Below are positions 46,163 to 58,160 of a stretch of DNA of 64,000 nt, piece after piece. The DNA is from Apricaphanius iberus (lineage: Eukaryota; Chordata; Actinopteri; Cyprinodontiformes; Aphaniidae). Under the pieces are notes generated by a model, which was not told the origin of the DNA, did not search any database, and worked only from the letters and a program-made list of their open reading frames with translations. The stretch spans positions 124,001 to 188,000 of the forward strand of contig JAPXFQ010000845.1 of the NCBI GenBank assembly GCA_028564705.1, given 5' to 3'. Position 1 is the first letter of the stretch. Each line of letters starts with the position of its first letter. Made by a program: the position numbers and the translations under genes.

Positions 46163-47519
46163 AGGTACGAGTGAGTTATCAGAATCAGAATCGGTTTTAT
46201 TGCCATTGTTTGAGAACAAGTTCACAAACTAGGAATTTTTTTCGGTACAGTTGTGCACATAAAACATTTAACATAAATAAAAATGAAATAAAAAAAATAA
46301 AAAGAATGAGCTATAAGGCTAAAGTCTTTATAAATATTATAATCTGTATGTATATAAAAGAACTATGAAAAGATAAACATCCTTTTTAACATGAGAACAG
46401 CAGCAGGGTTCCATTCACAGATGTGCAGGTGAATGACAGCAGCAGATCTAAGTGTGGTCAGACCACACAGTGCAGTAAAATAAAGTTACGTAGTGCAGAT
46501 GGTTCTATCCTAATGGGTCTTTAACTGAACTATCGGGTCTTGTTATTGTTCATGAGTCTGATGGCGGAGGGGAAGAAACTGTTCAGGTGGCGGGAGGTGT
46601 GGGTCTGGATGGACCGTAGCCTCCTGCCTGAGGGGAGGAGAATATCGGTGCCAGGGTGAGAAGAGTCAGCTGTGATCCGACCCACACGCCTCCGGGTCCT
46701 GGAGGAGAACAGGTCCCGGAGGGATGGGAGCCTGCAGCCAACACCTTCTCAGCAGCACGCACGATGCGCTGCAGTCGTGTTTGTCCCGGTCTGCGGCGCC
46801 GGGGAACCACACGGTGATGAGGAGGTGAGGATGGACTCGATGATGGCCGTGTAGAACTGCACCAGCATCTCGGTCGGCACCTTGAGTTTCCTCAGCTGCC
46901 GCAGGAAGACATCCTCTGTGGGCCTTCTTGATGAGGGAGCTGATGGTTGCTCCCACTTGAGGTCCTGGGTGATGGTGGTGCCCAGGAAACGGAAGGAGTC
47001 CACGATGGAGATGGGGGTGGGAGAGTCCATCAGGGTGAGGGGATACGGTGGGGCTGTGACTTTCCTGAAGTCCATGATCATCTCCACTGTCTTCTGGGCA
47101 TTCAGCTCCAGGTTGTACACAATAAATTGGAAAATAAATTTCACTGCAATATCGAGTTGATGGAAATTGAAAAGCAGATTGAAATATTTTAGAGCCAACT
47201 ATTCTACTGCTAGCATTGTTAGCTCAATGTTAGCCTTTAGCCCTATCGGTGTCAGATGAAATGAGGGTGTTTGTGGTGTTGACTTAGCGGCCTTTTAGGC
47301 TCACATGTGATTGCCTCTGGAAACACGAAGTATGGACATGGGACAGATACCGTATAGCATGACTATGTCCCGTAGCAGCATTTTATAATAACAAAAAACG
47401 TACAACCACCAAGTCGGCTAAAATCAAAATATGTTTAAATGAAACCTTCCTTCCAAAATGTTCGGGAGATTAGACAGCTGTGTGATGAATTCACCGAAAA
47501 ATTCTGACATGTTGCACCT
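46163..47519. mobile_element. Kolobok/T2-like TTAA MITE interrupted by a LINE
   Basis: TTAA lies at 46159-46162 and 47520-47523. The left end TTAAAGGTACGAGTGAG pairs with the inverse of the right end, TTAAAGGTGCAACATG, over about ten bases. Most of the interior is a LINE fragment at about 46178-47115, leaving roughly 400 bp of MITE on the right. If the left TTAAAGG is a coincidence, only the right end is real; the pairing is weaker than in the other copies. Confidence 0.5.
46178..47115 (-). pseudogene. Non-LTR retrotransposon reverse transcriptase C-terminal fragment
   Basis: On the minus strand, 47110 to about 46540 reads LELNAQKTVEMIMDFRK, then SIVDSFRFLGTTITQDLKWE, FLRQLRKLKVPTEMLVQFYTAIIESILTSS, ITVWFGAADRDKH, LQRIVRAAEKV and finally SGRRLRSIQTHTSRHLNSFFPSAIRLMN, with two frameshifts. 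This is the thumb and C-terminus of a fish LINE reverse transcriptase, GC-rich against its AT-rich surroundings. The 3-prime end near 46180 is 'ccgattctgattctga'. The catalytic RT core is absent. The clade is uncertain. Confidence 0.8.
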
Positions 47520-47725
47520 TTAATAGTGCCTAATATGAAAATGATAGGTATTTTAAACTATAGATATTGAGTAATATATCAAGTCTTTGAAGTACACAGG
47601 TTTACGTCTAAGTCAAATCATTGACTGTAAAAGCCGCTTTCTCCACCTCCTTCGTTCCCTGAAATGGAATCTAAACACCCTTAATTCCTTTGCTCAATTA
47701 AAGTAAAATGATGCAAGAAAACACA

Positions 47726-48822
47726 AGTGTTCATTTTGACAAAATAAATTAATTTAGTTTTAGTCAAGATTTAGTCATTTGTTTTAGTTTAATTTTAGTC
47801 TAATTTTAGTCAATTACATTTGCAAGTAATTTTAGATGACTAAAACACGTATAATTAAAAAATAATAATGTTCTAATTCTGGCAAATGTACTTTTGGCAT
47901 AAATATCTACTTGGAACTGAAATTTAATACACAATGCTCAAACCATGCCAACCACCGATGATCACATATAGCACACAACTAAGAACAAATAATATATCGG
48001 AGTCATTAAAAATATCATATATCATACGTAGAAATAAATAGCATAATCAGAAAACAACAAAATTTACAGAACACACTTTTTTTTCAAATTAAAACATAAG
48101 AATAACAACACTGAGATTTCAATGCTTTTGTTGCGCATCTAGAAAACAAAAAAATTTGCCTTTATTGAAGAGTAACAAATCAAATAAAGGTTTCCCAAAA
48201 CACATATGTAGTTTTAGCTATTCTGTTATTAATGCAGAATAATCTAGTCCCAGTTTGAAATGTCTTGTGCTATGTAGTTTTGAAACTAGAGCAGATTAAA
48301 GATGTTCACAGTAGAGAAAAATTTACCTTTAGCCATTTCCTGAAGGGGAATCTAGAAAGCTTAAACAAACTTCAGCTTCGTTAAGAAATGTGACAAAGGT
48401 AACGCGTTATTTTATCCACCTAGCATGTACCTTTCAGTTTGTCACATTTACTGTGGTAACAATGTTATTGCATTCTAGTCTTCAACTTTTATCTCATTAA
48501 AACAAAACGTTTAAGTGAATTTCACTTTGAGAGAATACTGAAGTTTATCTGCCACTTCAGATTATTGCGCTCTCCTCGTGTCAGTTGTGTCATTCTTGTA
48601 TGTGAAATGGTTCCATAAATCTTTTCTTCTTTGTCTCTCAGCTATGAACAGTTTCTACTTTTTCGTCTTTTGTTGGTTGACAAAAATGTTGATTAATGTA
48701 ACCATTGTCTTAGTCTTAGTCTATACATATTTTTAATTTATCTTGGTTTTCGTCTGAAAAATATGTCCGTGATGAATATGATAAAGAAAATATTAATATT
48801 TCTTCAGCAAATTTAACACTGG
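47726..48822. mobile_element. hAT-like remnant (AGTGTT termini)
   Basis: The left end AGTGTTCATTTTGAC resembles the inverse of the right end, CCAGTGTTAAATTTGC. Both ends carry clusters of 'ttagtcttag'-like words (47755-47815 and 48700-48725), typical of a fish hAT family. A near 8-bp duplication, AAAACACA/AGAACACA, flanks it. It is diverged, has no transposase, and its ends are approximate. Confidence 0.5.
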
Positions 48823-50795
48823 AGAACACAAGCCGTTCTGATTTACTCATACATACACTGACTTACTCAATCGTATCAGTCGAGTCTTTATGGAGCCCTT
48901 TAGGCTCTCTATAGTGCCTCTAGATAACTTTGGGCAAAAAGAAAAAAAAAAGAAATAACAGAATAAAGAACTGTGCAATTTTTTAACTAAAATGTAAGAA
49001 AAAATACCTTTCTCTATACCTTCAACAAAAGTCACTCAGGATGCAGGAAATTACTTTCTAAAATTATTCTGAAAGAAAGTGAAATAAAGTGGGAAAGTAA
49101 AAATATTTAGTTTTGGATGGTAAAATTAGCTGAATTCTTCAATACCATATCTATGATTGCCAAACTATCTATGATACATGACTAAAAGAGTGGAAAGTAG
49201 ATGTATTGTCATTTTCAAGGAAATCAGGCCATTTTAACTCCAAACTCATCTTGTCCATGTAAGTGCACCAGTACACATTTGCACAATGACACTGTTTGGT
49301 GTACAACATTTTCTGAGTAATCCTGTTAAACATTTATTATCATACACACTGGAGACAGAGATCTAGCATCATGTTTCCTGCAGCAGTGTTTTTCTTTACC
49401 AGCATCTATATTTAAATGAAATTCAGCATGATTTAATTTTGTGTATTTGTAACATTTAACCATAGCACTCAACAACACGTGACGAGTTAATTGGATAACA
49501 CCATATGTAAGAAGCCTTAGTCACACTGGATCCCCGCCTCCCCAATATGCAATCACTGATGTGTTAAGTGACAAATCACATCTAATGTTTTCCTCCTTTT
49601 CTTGCAGAGAAAATGAGGAAAGATGTTTCCAAACATTCTAAAGTTCATTTAACTGCTTTGTGCTCAACATGTACATGAAAGCGTGTATAGGAGCCGTTCA
49701 CGGTCCATGCTGCGCCGGCAATTACAGTGATGTAGTGTGTTTCAGAGCTACACAAATACAATTTGCTCTGTGTTTTAAATGCTGTTTGGTGCTGCAGTTT
49801 GATAAACTCCACCTTGGCTAATAGGTTGTGTGGAAAACGTGCAGAAAACTGAAAACTGTAACAAAATTATAGTTTAAACTGTTGTTCAGCGTTGAGGCAT
49901 TTATCTTTTTTATCCAATTTATTTTTTTTGTGTAAAGAAAAATTATTGGAACATTCAGGAATGGCTGTTTGATGGAAAAACTGAATTTGCATGAGGGGCT
50001 TTCCTAAGGTCTGTAGAAGCGATACTTATTTCAAGGCTGACCTACTATTCTAAACAAAAGTAAGGAATAAATATGCAAAACCTTAACAAACAGATTTAGA
50101 GAAATATGAGCAACCTTTTGATCTCAAATCTATATAATAATGTCATGTTTAATGATAAAAGTGTTAACATGCAGTAAAATGAAATGTAGCTCAATTTTCT
50201 GAGTGTATGGAGAGGCTACGCAGAAAGCCAGAGATAAGAGTGTTTGCAGCACAGACGATTGGAGCACACGTTCATACAGTCGCCGTCTGCTGAGGAAACG
50301 AGGACCAGATAAGGACTATAGCTCTCAGGGCTTCTATTGCTTAAATCATCCGCCTCGGACTCATTGGATCTCAACAATTTCTGCCTTCAGGTGCTCAAAG
50401 AGAATGGAAAAAAATACGACTTTCCCTCTTCTGGATTCTGTTAAAAAATGTTCCTTTATCGATGGAATTTCTGCAGTCAGACAGATGGAAGAATAGGCAG
50501 CCATGGCCTTCTCAGCAGGCATGTGTTGGCAAGTCTATCTCTACAGGTTCACACCCACCCTTTATGTCCAAAAAGAGGTGAAAGGATGTTTAAACAGATG
50601 GAAGTCGTGCTTCTCTTGTATTGGGCGCTCCTGTGGAAAAGCTTGTCAGGGTCAACAGCAACATGAAGGTTGCAACGAAATGTTGAACTTCATTCAGTCA
50701 TAACCAGAAATAAACAGATGCAGGAATTTTGCATGTAAAACAAATTAAAACCTTTGTTTAATTACATGTTTTATGTGTCAAAAATACCATTAAAA
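48823..50795. other. Unassigned non-coding DNA
   Basis: A 97-codon frame at 50203-50496 has no domain and no splice context that I can support. Nothing else is recognised. Confidence 0.35.
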
Positions 50796-51030
50796 ATACT
50801 GTTATCTCTGCCAAGGAGGGTAAAGTTTTTGCCAGGATTTTTCTGTGTGTTTATTTGTACATTACTCAAAAACTCAGTTTGATTTTGATAAAATGTTCAG
50901 AGACAGTCTGCAACGGGACCAGGAACAAATGATAAAAATTGGATTTATGATCCAGATCACTGTCTGGGGAGACTGTGTTGCACTGTGGAAGTTTGTGCTC
51001 TTCAAGTTCTTTTCTAGTTTTCTTTATTTA
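50796..51030 (+). repeat. Interspersed repeat of unknown class
   Basis: 'atctctgccaaggagggtaa' followed by 'attactcaaaaactc' and 'gattttgataaaatgttcag' to 'ttcttttctagtttt' follows the order of a common fish repeat that I remember. Ends and class are uncertain. Confidence 0.45.
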
Positions 51031-51494
51031 TTTATTTGTTGTTTTTATTTGACCAAATTACTTGTTTTTTGTTTGTTTTAGATAACAAAAAACAAACATT
51101 TTCAACTGTCTAGTAAATGTGACCAGATTTTTACCTTCTTGAAGCCGTGCAAGTCTAAAATGATTCCCCGGGCCATGAGAAGAGGGACAGGCCCACCTCA
51201 TATCATCTCCTCTACCATATTTGTAAGTGGACAGGAGACAATTTTTTTACATTATTTATGATGCTCTGTTCAATTTAAACTCTAAAGATAAAAATGAAAC
51301 ACATGCATCATCGACATTTAGTGTTCAAACTGATTTCAGAGGTACCAACAATTGTGCCACCAGCTAATTTTCTAACACTTATTTCTTAGTATCAAAGATC
51401 TCCTCTCCAAACATTTCCAAACAAATTGGAAATTACAAATTTAGAGCTAGATTTTGTTAAAATGTTTGGTACTTTCCAATGCTGTTTTCAATGT

Positions 51495-51616
51495 TGCATT
51501 GTAGCAGGAAAATCCTGGATCTGATTCCTAGCCTTTCTGTATGGAATCTCTCTGTGCATACGTGGGTTCACTTTGGGTACTTTGGCACCCATCCATCCAG
51601 CCATCCATCCATCAAT
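51495..51616 (+). repeat. Interspersed repeat fragment with CATC run
   Basis: 'tgcatacgtgggttcacttt' then 'gggtactttggcacc' is a diverged copy of a common fish repeat ('gggttctctccgggtactcc' in usual form). It is followed by CCATCCATC-type repeats at about 51590-51614. Confidence 0.55.
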
Positions 51617-52206
51617 GGCTCTCAGTCAATGATAACCAAGCTGACAGCGGATACGCAGGGAGCCCACAGCCCGTATGAAGGAATCTGGTTCCCCATACTT
51701 GCGGAACACACAGGACTCCTTGAAGGATTCTGTCATATGCCACAAAACACATGTAAACTAGTTGGGCAAACTCCCATGCACCTTCCAGATTGTGCTGAGG
51801 GTGTAGAGATGTTCCATTGTTCCACAGCCAGGAAGTAAACCACAAAGTTTATCCTGAATCTAAAACTTGACTCTGCAGCAGCCCTCCTCTCAACGTCCCC
51901 TCAATAGACCTTACACAGGAGGCTGAGGAGTGAGCTTATTTGTTATTTCCTGACGATTACATTGTAATATTAAGTTCTAATTTAGTTTTTCTTATTAGAG
52001 AAAAATAGAATGCTTCTATTCTTCCTAAAAGGGAAACAGAGGCATAGTGTAACTCAGGAATAGAGAAATCCTTCCTGAACATAGAAACAAATAACACTTC
52101 TAATTTACAACAAATGGAAAATGAATAATAATAAGGATGAAAATTGAAATCAGATTTTTCATCTAGCTTTAATATTAAAGTATTCTCTTGTGTAGAATAA
52201 AGTAAT
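51617..52206. other. Unassigned non-coding DNA
   Basis: Overlapping frames of 119 and 77 codons on opposite strands are not supported. Nothing else is recognised. Confidence 0.35.
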
Positions 52207-52640
52207 TTAAACCTACTGGTCTATATCATGCAAAATCAAGTTTTTGGGGGAGTTTTTAACCATCTGGGAATGCAATTTTCTCATAAAAATCCCCACACCA
52301 GAGTGGTTTTTTGCTTAATTCACACATGTCTGTGTAATCCTCCTGAATTCTGCTCTCTGAGCAGTTCACCCTCTCTCTCCTAGTAAACGACTGAGTGCTC
52401 ACCTAGTGACATCACTAGTTGGAAACAAGGGGGTGTTGAGGTGTCTGCACTGCTCCTGCAGGCAGAGCGGCTTACCTGTAAATCACTTTTGTTTGTTGGA
52501 TTTTTTACTTTCTCTGTGAAAAGAGACGCTTGGCTTCATGAGAGAAGCACAGCGTACCAAGGAAGACATACTTTCTTAATTCATTATAAAATATTCTATA
52601 GTCATCCAGTTCACAGGCAATGCTACCAAATACTGATATG
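52207..52640. mobile_element. Truncated copy of the TTAA element at 52718
   Basis: It shares in order 'atcatgcaaaatcaagtttt', 'aaccatctgg', 'cgactgagtg', 'tagtgacatcacta', 'gcagagcggcttacct' and 'ttggattttttactttctct' with the complete copy 500 bp downstream. The start TTAAACC near 52207 is a degenerate TTAAAGG. The right half is missing. Confidence 0.65.
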
Positions 52641-52717
52641 TATATAAACCTCTAATCTTGAAGAGAATAATGAATAAAAGTCTGACATATTATTTCTCTC
52701 ATTATTGTTGCCTTTAA

Positions 52718-53719
52718 AGGGCAAATGTCATGCAAAATCAGGTTTTTGGAGTTTTCAACCATCTGGTAATGCAATTTTTCTCCTGAATTATGCCCTCTGA
52801 GCAGCTGCCCCTCCCTCTCCTTAAAATCGACTGAGTGTTCAACTAGTGACATCATTGGTTGAAATTTGAGTGCTAGAGGTCTATGCACTGCCCCTGTAGG
52901 TAGAGCGGCTTACCTCTGCTAGAGTTCAAACACACCCTCCTCCTTCTCAAAGCTATTGGCTGCTTTGGTTTTTGGCAGCTTAAAACACTTTTTTTGTTGG
53001 ATTTTTTACTTTCTCTGTGAAAACGGCCATTTGGCTGCGTGGATCACAGGATTTTATTCTATATTCCTAAAGAACAGCTACTGGATCAAAGAACAAAGAC
53101 GCCTGATGGACAGAGAAGTAAGTGGCTACATGGTAATGCTAATGTGAGTTAGCCATTTATCAAGCTGCTTATGTAATCTTATGACAGCATTGTGTGGTTA
53201 ATTAATTGATCTGTGGCATCTCAGAATGTTCAGTAAATGGCTGCAAACAACACCCACGGCTTTTTTATATACTGGGCTGGAAAGATTTGCTTAATGGACT
53301 TAGCTACTTGTTTTTGGCTCTGTCTACAGCCTGGAGATTTACCAACTGAAATAAGCTTTATTTACTCCGTTGTTTACACACACAAAAATTAATAAACCAA
53401 ACCTCTGAGCCCTTAATATAGCAGTTTCATTGTGGTATTTTGTGCTTTTTACTGTTAGAATATTGTTTGAGATTAAGCTCAGCACTGTGTTTCTCAGTCC
53501 GAGCGGCTCCAGCTCTGCCAACGGGGGGTAGGTGGGGGGGCGGACGGAAGCAGGAGGTGGAATTATAGAGAAACGAGCCATTTTACTTCGTGGTCCAAAA
53601 TTAACTACAGGATACAAGTTAAATTTTAGGACAAATTAATACTGTATAACACCAACGGTAACATTTTAGCATATGTCTATCCCAGAACTTGAAAGCTGTA
53701 AAATAGCATGATAGTCCCT
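52718..53719. mobile_element. Kolobok/T2-like TTAA element, complete
   Basis: TTAA lies at 52714-52717 and 53720-53723. The left end TTAAAGGGCAAATGTCATGC pairs with the inverse of the right end, TTAAAGGGACTATCATGC. The start TTAAAGGG fits the TTAAAGGRR rule described for T2 elements. It is 1002 bp, without transposase. A diverged half copy lies directly upstream in the same orientation. Confidence 0.75.
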
Positions 53720-53723
53720 TTAA

Positions 53724-54254
53724 TGGTTACACATAAAATGGCTGTGGTCCTGTGGAGCAGCTGTTATAATGAACCACTCAGAGAAGAGCTGGAACCTGGA
53801 GGTAATCTTTTATACAGCAGCTATTATTTACAATTATCTACTGAGGCTTTTCAGTCAGTTACAGGTCTACCACTGTGAGGCTAAAACCTACCATAACCTG
53901 TTGGCATTAAGTAGTTAAATTGCTTTTCTAAAATTATTTGCCATTGTATCTTTTAAATATATTAAAAAGAGTTAAACAAATACAGAAATTGAAAGCAATG
54001 GCAGGTTTAGAATGTTAGAAGGTTTTGCATAGTTGATGTGTGTTATTGTGTAAATGTCGTAGTCATATGTTTTTTTAGATGCTTTTTTTTGTTCTTAAAA
54101 GTAGCTCCAGGGTAGGATTTGAGTGATGGCTTGTCAAAAGTGTTTACAAAGAGAAATAAAAAAGAAAAATTTCTTCACTTGGCATGGTCAACCATGGAGG
54201 CATGGAAACGTTTCCATCCCACCAACAGTTCATGGGGGATTTTGGTTACCATCA
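53724..54254. other. Unassigned non-coding DNA
   Basis: AT-rich, with no recognised feature. Confidence 0.35.
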
Positions 54255-54345
54255 GTTTAAGTATTGAGATTATCTTTTATTATTGAACAAATACTTTTTT
54301 TCCAACCATAATTTGCAAATAAATTCAATAAAAAACACACCACTT
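54255..54345 (+). mobile_element. Tc1-like element 3-prime end
   Basis: 'aagtattgagattatctttt' followed by 'gaacaaatac' and 'ccataatttgcaaataaatt' is the transposase end and terminal repeat of the fish Tc1 family also seen at 11162-13612. The transposase is absent. Confidence 0.65.
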
Positions 54346-54870
54346 TGAGTTCTGGTGTCTAATAGGATCTGATTCGCTAAAGAGATCCTAGGCAACAAGT
54401 ACAGCATCTTTTCTGGCCATGAAACATTGATGACTATATGTGAGGTTTGTTTAGCTATATTTTCAAGAGCACAAAGTTTTTATTCTGACTAAAGGCACAG
54501 ATATGACAACAGAAGCTTTTGTAAAGCTGTGTTATGCTTTGAAGTATGTTCTCTCCCCCACCCCTCACCACTTCCCTCCAAACAGCCTGTTGTACAGATT
54601 TCACTGCTCTTAAGCTGAATGTAAAGACAGCGATAACTATTTTATTTTGATTTTAAGGCTGTCATTCTGAATTTAGCAACTGTAAATACTGCTTCAAATA
54701 TTAACCCAATCTGAAAGGTAATTAAAATTAAATCATAACACACTATCACCAAAAACAATGGTAATTGTTTCAGTAATATTTGGGTTCTGAATTCTAGATT
54801 GGCAGATGGTGCATCCATTGTGGTTGTTGTGGTCGAGCTACAGTATGTACATACCCTCATCTGTGGTCAT
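54346..54870. other. Unassigned non-coding DNA
   Basis: No recognised feature. Confidence 0.35.
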
Positions 54871-55310
54871 GAGCTGTGAGAAGTGTCAGAAAGAACGGGA
54901 TCCAGGATACAAGGATCTGAAATATGTTTCCTTCAGAGAGCGGCAGGACTCAGCTTTGGAAATGGGTGTGGAGTGCCGTCATCGGCTAGCTTCTCTGCAC
55001 CAACAGGAATTATCTGAGATGATTCAGGCATCTGATAAGGATGTGTCCCAGGTTTTTCCAGATACATCACACAGGAGAAGACTTGGGGAAGACCCAGAAC
55101 TTTACTATCCATCCCGTCTGGCCAAGAAACACCTTGAGATCCCCCAGAGTGAGCTGGAGGATGTAACTGGGGGTAGGGGTGTCTGAGGTTCCCTCCTGTA
55201 CCTGTTGCTTCCCAACCCAAACTTGAACAGGCGAAAGACGATGCGACACTGGATCAGGGAGCAGCGATCTGTCCTGTAGCCAGTGAGTTAATGGTTTATA
55301 TTCCCCCTCC
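54871..55310 (+). pseudogene. Non-LTR retrotransposon ORF C-terminal remnant
   Basis: The + strand frame ending at 55186 reads RRRLGEDPELYYPSRLAKKHLEIPQSELEDVTGGRGV, then in the next frame LLYLLLPNPNLN. This resembles the conserved C-terminus of a fish LINE ORF (a run like RPRTRW, LAWE-LGIPPEELEEVAGEREVW, then LLPPRP). Key arginines and tryptophans are replaced and a stop cuts the frame. 'cccctccatccatcc' follows. The family is not assigned. Confidence 0.45.
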
Positions 55311-55399
55311 ATCCATCCTAGTCATTCTAGCTGGGCACGACACTTCATCACTTTGCCTGCTGGTGGTGATCAGAGCTTGTTGGTACTGATCGCTTCTGT

Positions 55400-55545
55400 C
55401 AGTCTGCCGAGGGCAGCTGGGGCTACAATGTAGCATTCTGCCATCAGTGTGTGGATGAATGGATGACTCATTGTAGTGTAAATAATTTTTGAGTCCCTTG
55501 ACTTGATAAAGCGCTATACAATTGCAACCCATTTCATTAATCATT
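55400..55545 (+). mobile_element. SINE/LINE 3-prime tail
   Basis: 'gggcagctggggctacaatg' followed by 'gtgtgtggatgaatggatga' and 'gataaagcgctatacaattg' is the same tail class as the SINE at 33145-33425, on the opposite strand. Confidence 0.65.
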
Positions 55546-55671
55546 AGCTTTTAACCCACCTGACTCTTTTCCTTCGTCGAAATGTTCCATTTTGACCACA
55601 AACCTTATTTATCATGTATGTTGATCTACATCAGGTAAAACCGTTCTAAAATAGAAAATAAAATATTAATG

Positions 55672-55757
55672 GATTGCAGAATATGCGATGGACTGGCGAC
55701 CTGTCCAGGGTGTACCCTGCCTCTCGGCCATAGACAGCTGGAGATAGGCACAAGTAT
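55672..55757 (+). repeat. Interspersed repeat fragment (CTGGCGACCTGTCCAGGGTG family)
   Basis: The copy reads 'gatggactggcgacctgtcc' then 'agacagctggagataggcac'. It belongs to the family that the L2 LINE split at 18982/21195. Confidence 0.65.
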
Positions 55758-55876
55758 GATTCAGTCCTTTTCCTCTGAGCTTAGTGATGTCATTGTCTTT
55801 TTTATTTCATTAGGAGAAGAGAAGCTGCCTCGAGGTGAGAGAGAAATAACCTGTACAATATGACGCAGGTCATCAG

Positions 55877-55897
55877 AGTGTGTGTGTGTGTGTGTGG
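55877..55897. repeat. GT microsatellite
   Basis: About ten GT units followed by a G-rich run. Confidence 0.9.
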
Positions 55898-57950
55898 GTT
55901 GGGGGGGGCAGCCATTAGTTTGAAATTACGTTTGATGCCATTTCTTTGCAGATGTTTGTTAGACATCACTTTGTCTCAGCTTCCTCTCAAGGACGCCTCC
56001 TCTGTTCTTTCCCAGGGCTGCAGAGTGTCGAAAAGAGAAAGTAGCTGCAATTAGCATTACAGAGGTGTTTCTTATTTCCCTTTGACGAGACGTTTTTTTA
56101 TCATTTGTTAAAAAGATGAAGTGGGCAACACAAACAAAACTCATTATCATTGCTGGCAATGTGTGTTGTTAACTACCCGCTCCTTCTTCTACAGACTATT
56201 TGTCTGTGTTTGCTGCCACCTCTCTAAAGATTAAATGCTTTGCATTAAAAACTGGGCCACCCTGGCAGCCTGACAAATGAAGGCAGGAGCATGTTTGGAG
56301 ACACCTCGTTCAACAGTTATTGAAGTTGATAACTTATAATTTGCATATAGATAAGGCATTTTTACCTGGACTAAATCTTTAGCATATAAAGTAGAATTGT
56401 GCTTTTTGTATTTTTCTTCAACTCGGATTGTTCTGACAAAAGCTGGCACACAATTTGGAAGAGGATTGATTCCCGTACTTGGGTGAAAGCTTGAAATTTT
56501 GCGAAGGCAAGAATGTCAGTGAGCTACTTGACAGTGTAATTACACATGACAAATAATCATTAGGCCTTAAAGAGCATGCAGACAGAGCAGTGCATTTCCT
56601 TTGTTTGGATAAACAATGTGTACCCCGTAATTACCAAGCCAGGCTGAATTCAGCCATTAATAGTTCCAATTCCAGGATGACTCTGGCATGAATCAACCGA
56701 TAAAACCGCGCAGACATGCAGAGTAGGAATTTGCTCACATGCTAAAAATGAACTATGAAAAAAACATAAAAGCAGTATTAGAGCTAAGGGGATCTTTGTG
56801 TTTCACCACCCCTGCTGCTTTGGTTCAGTGAGTGGTCTTCTTCTAGAAACGAGAAGTGTATTTAAAAAAACTCTCAGGTTTTTTTGGCAGGAATGAGGAG
56901 TTCATCAGAGCCTGGTTAATATGCCGTGAGCTCAACTGATAACATCCAACAGCTGCATGAAAGGAGAAAATTAGCAACTAGTTTGAAAAATTGCTCCTTA
57001 AGCATCTCCTATCCTTCAATCTATCGTGTAAAATTCCCAATCACAAGAGTCTATTAATGTTCCCGAATGGATCCAAGACAGATGCGAAAAACAATTAAAA
57101 AGGTCATTGTTTTGGAGGTGCATTTGTTTTTGCTCCCAAGTTGCTCGTATATATTTTTTGAAAATTATCAGCAAAGTGCCATATTGGATGTGGAAGAGCA
57201 ACACTTGGAAGGCAGGTGCTGCTGCGACATCTATAATGCAGAAGGTGGTGGCAGCATTTGAATTCAGTAAAGGTTCTGCAGATTATTGGACTCAGGATAT
57301 GACTGACTCTAAGACTGTTGTTATTTTTGACATTTTCTGACTCAGAAAGCAAGTCTTTCATATAGAGCCAGTGAAGCTGGATAAAATATTCCTGTGCTGC
57401 ATATGTGCCCAACATGTTCACCAACATCAGAAAACATTTGCTGATATTTTCATATTGTAATTATTTTATTCTGTTAATGCATCTGTACAGTGTATTGTTC
57501 TTTAATTCTCCATACGCTTATTCACATTTAATTACATTAAAATCAAAAACTTCTAAATGTCTTTATTGGTTTTCATGTAACAGACCAACTTAAAAGTGAA
57601 TACTTATGAAACTGGAGGAAAAAAAATTATGTGTGGTTTTCACAATATTTAATAAAAACATTTTAAATAAATAAATATCTAAAAGGCATGGTGCATATTT
57701 GTACTTAGTGTCTTTAAATAAATAAAAATCCAGAGCCCCCAATTACCTTAGAAGTAATCTAATTGAGTCCACTTGTGTGTTACTGCATCTCAATATGAAT
57801 CCAGTCATTCATGTGAAGACCTCTGCTGAGAAAAAAATAATCAGTTTGTGTGTCTTAATGTTAAAAGTAGTTAGACTCAGTCTTCAAAGATGTGAAATAA
57901 GGCGTTATTTTTTAAAGTACAAACATCTTGGTGATCATAATCAGCAAGGA
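55898..57950. other. Unassigned DNA with possible conserved non-coding block
   Basis: No repeat or exon is recognised. At 56500-56760 the sequence is less AT-biased with ATTA/TAAT motifs ('acaaataatcattaggcc', 'attaatagttccaattcc'), like vertebrate regulatory DNA. Not testable here. Confidence 0.25.
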
Positions 57951-58160
57951 TTTCAACCCCTACGCCAGGGGGCCTCCAGGGCCGATGCCCTATCAGTTTT
58001 AGATGTTTCTCTGGTCTAAGAACAGCTGATTCAAATTGTCCAACTTCCTCCAAGGCATTGCACAGTTCTGCAGAGGCCGGCTAATATGTGATCATTTGAT
58101 TCCAGTGTGTTGAACCCAGGAAGGAACTAAAACATTAAGGATACTGGTCTTTGAGGCCTT
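57951..58160. mobile_element. Palindromic MITE (CCTGGTCCT family), diverged
   Basis: The left arm has 'gttttagatgtttctctggt' and 'cagctgattcaaattg'. The right arm has 'tgatttgattccagtgtgtt'-like sequence, then 'gaactaaaacattaaggata' and 'ctggtctttgaggcc'. The layout matches 37045-37236. Confidence 0.55.

Noticed and set aside
46583..47198. Possible host gene from the GC-rich frames on the minus strand
   Set aside because: The residues are the C-terminal landmarks of a LINE reverse transcriptase, spread over shifted frames.
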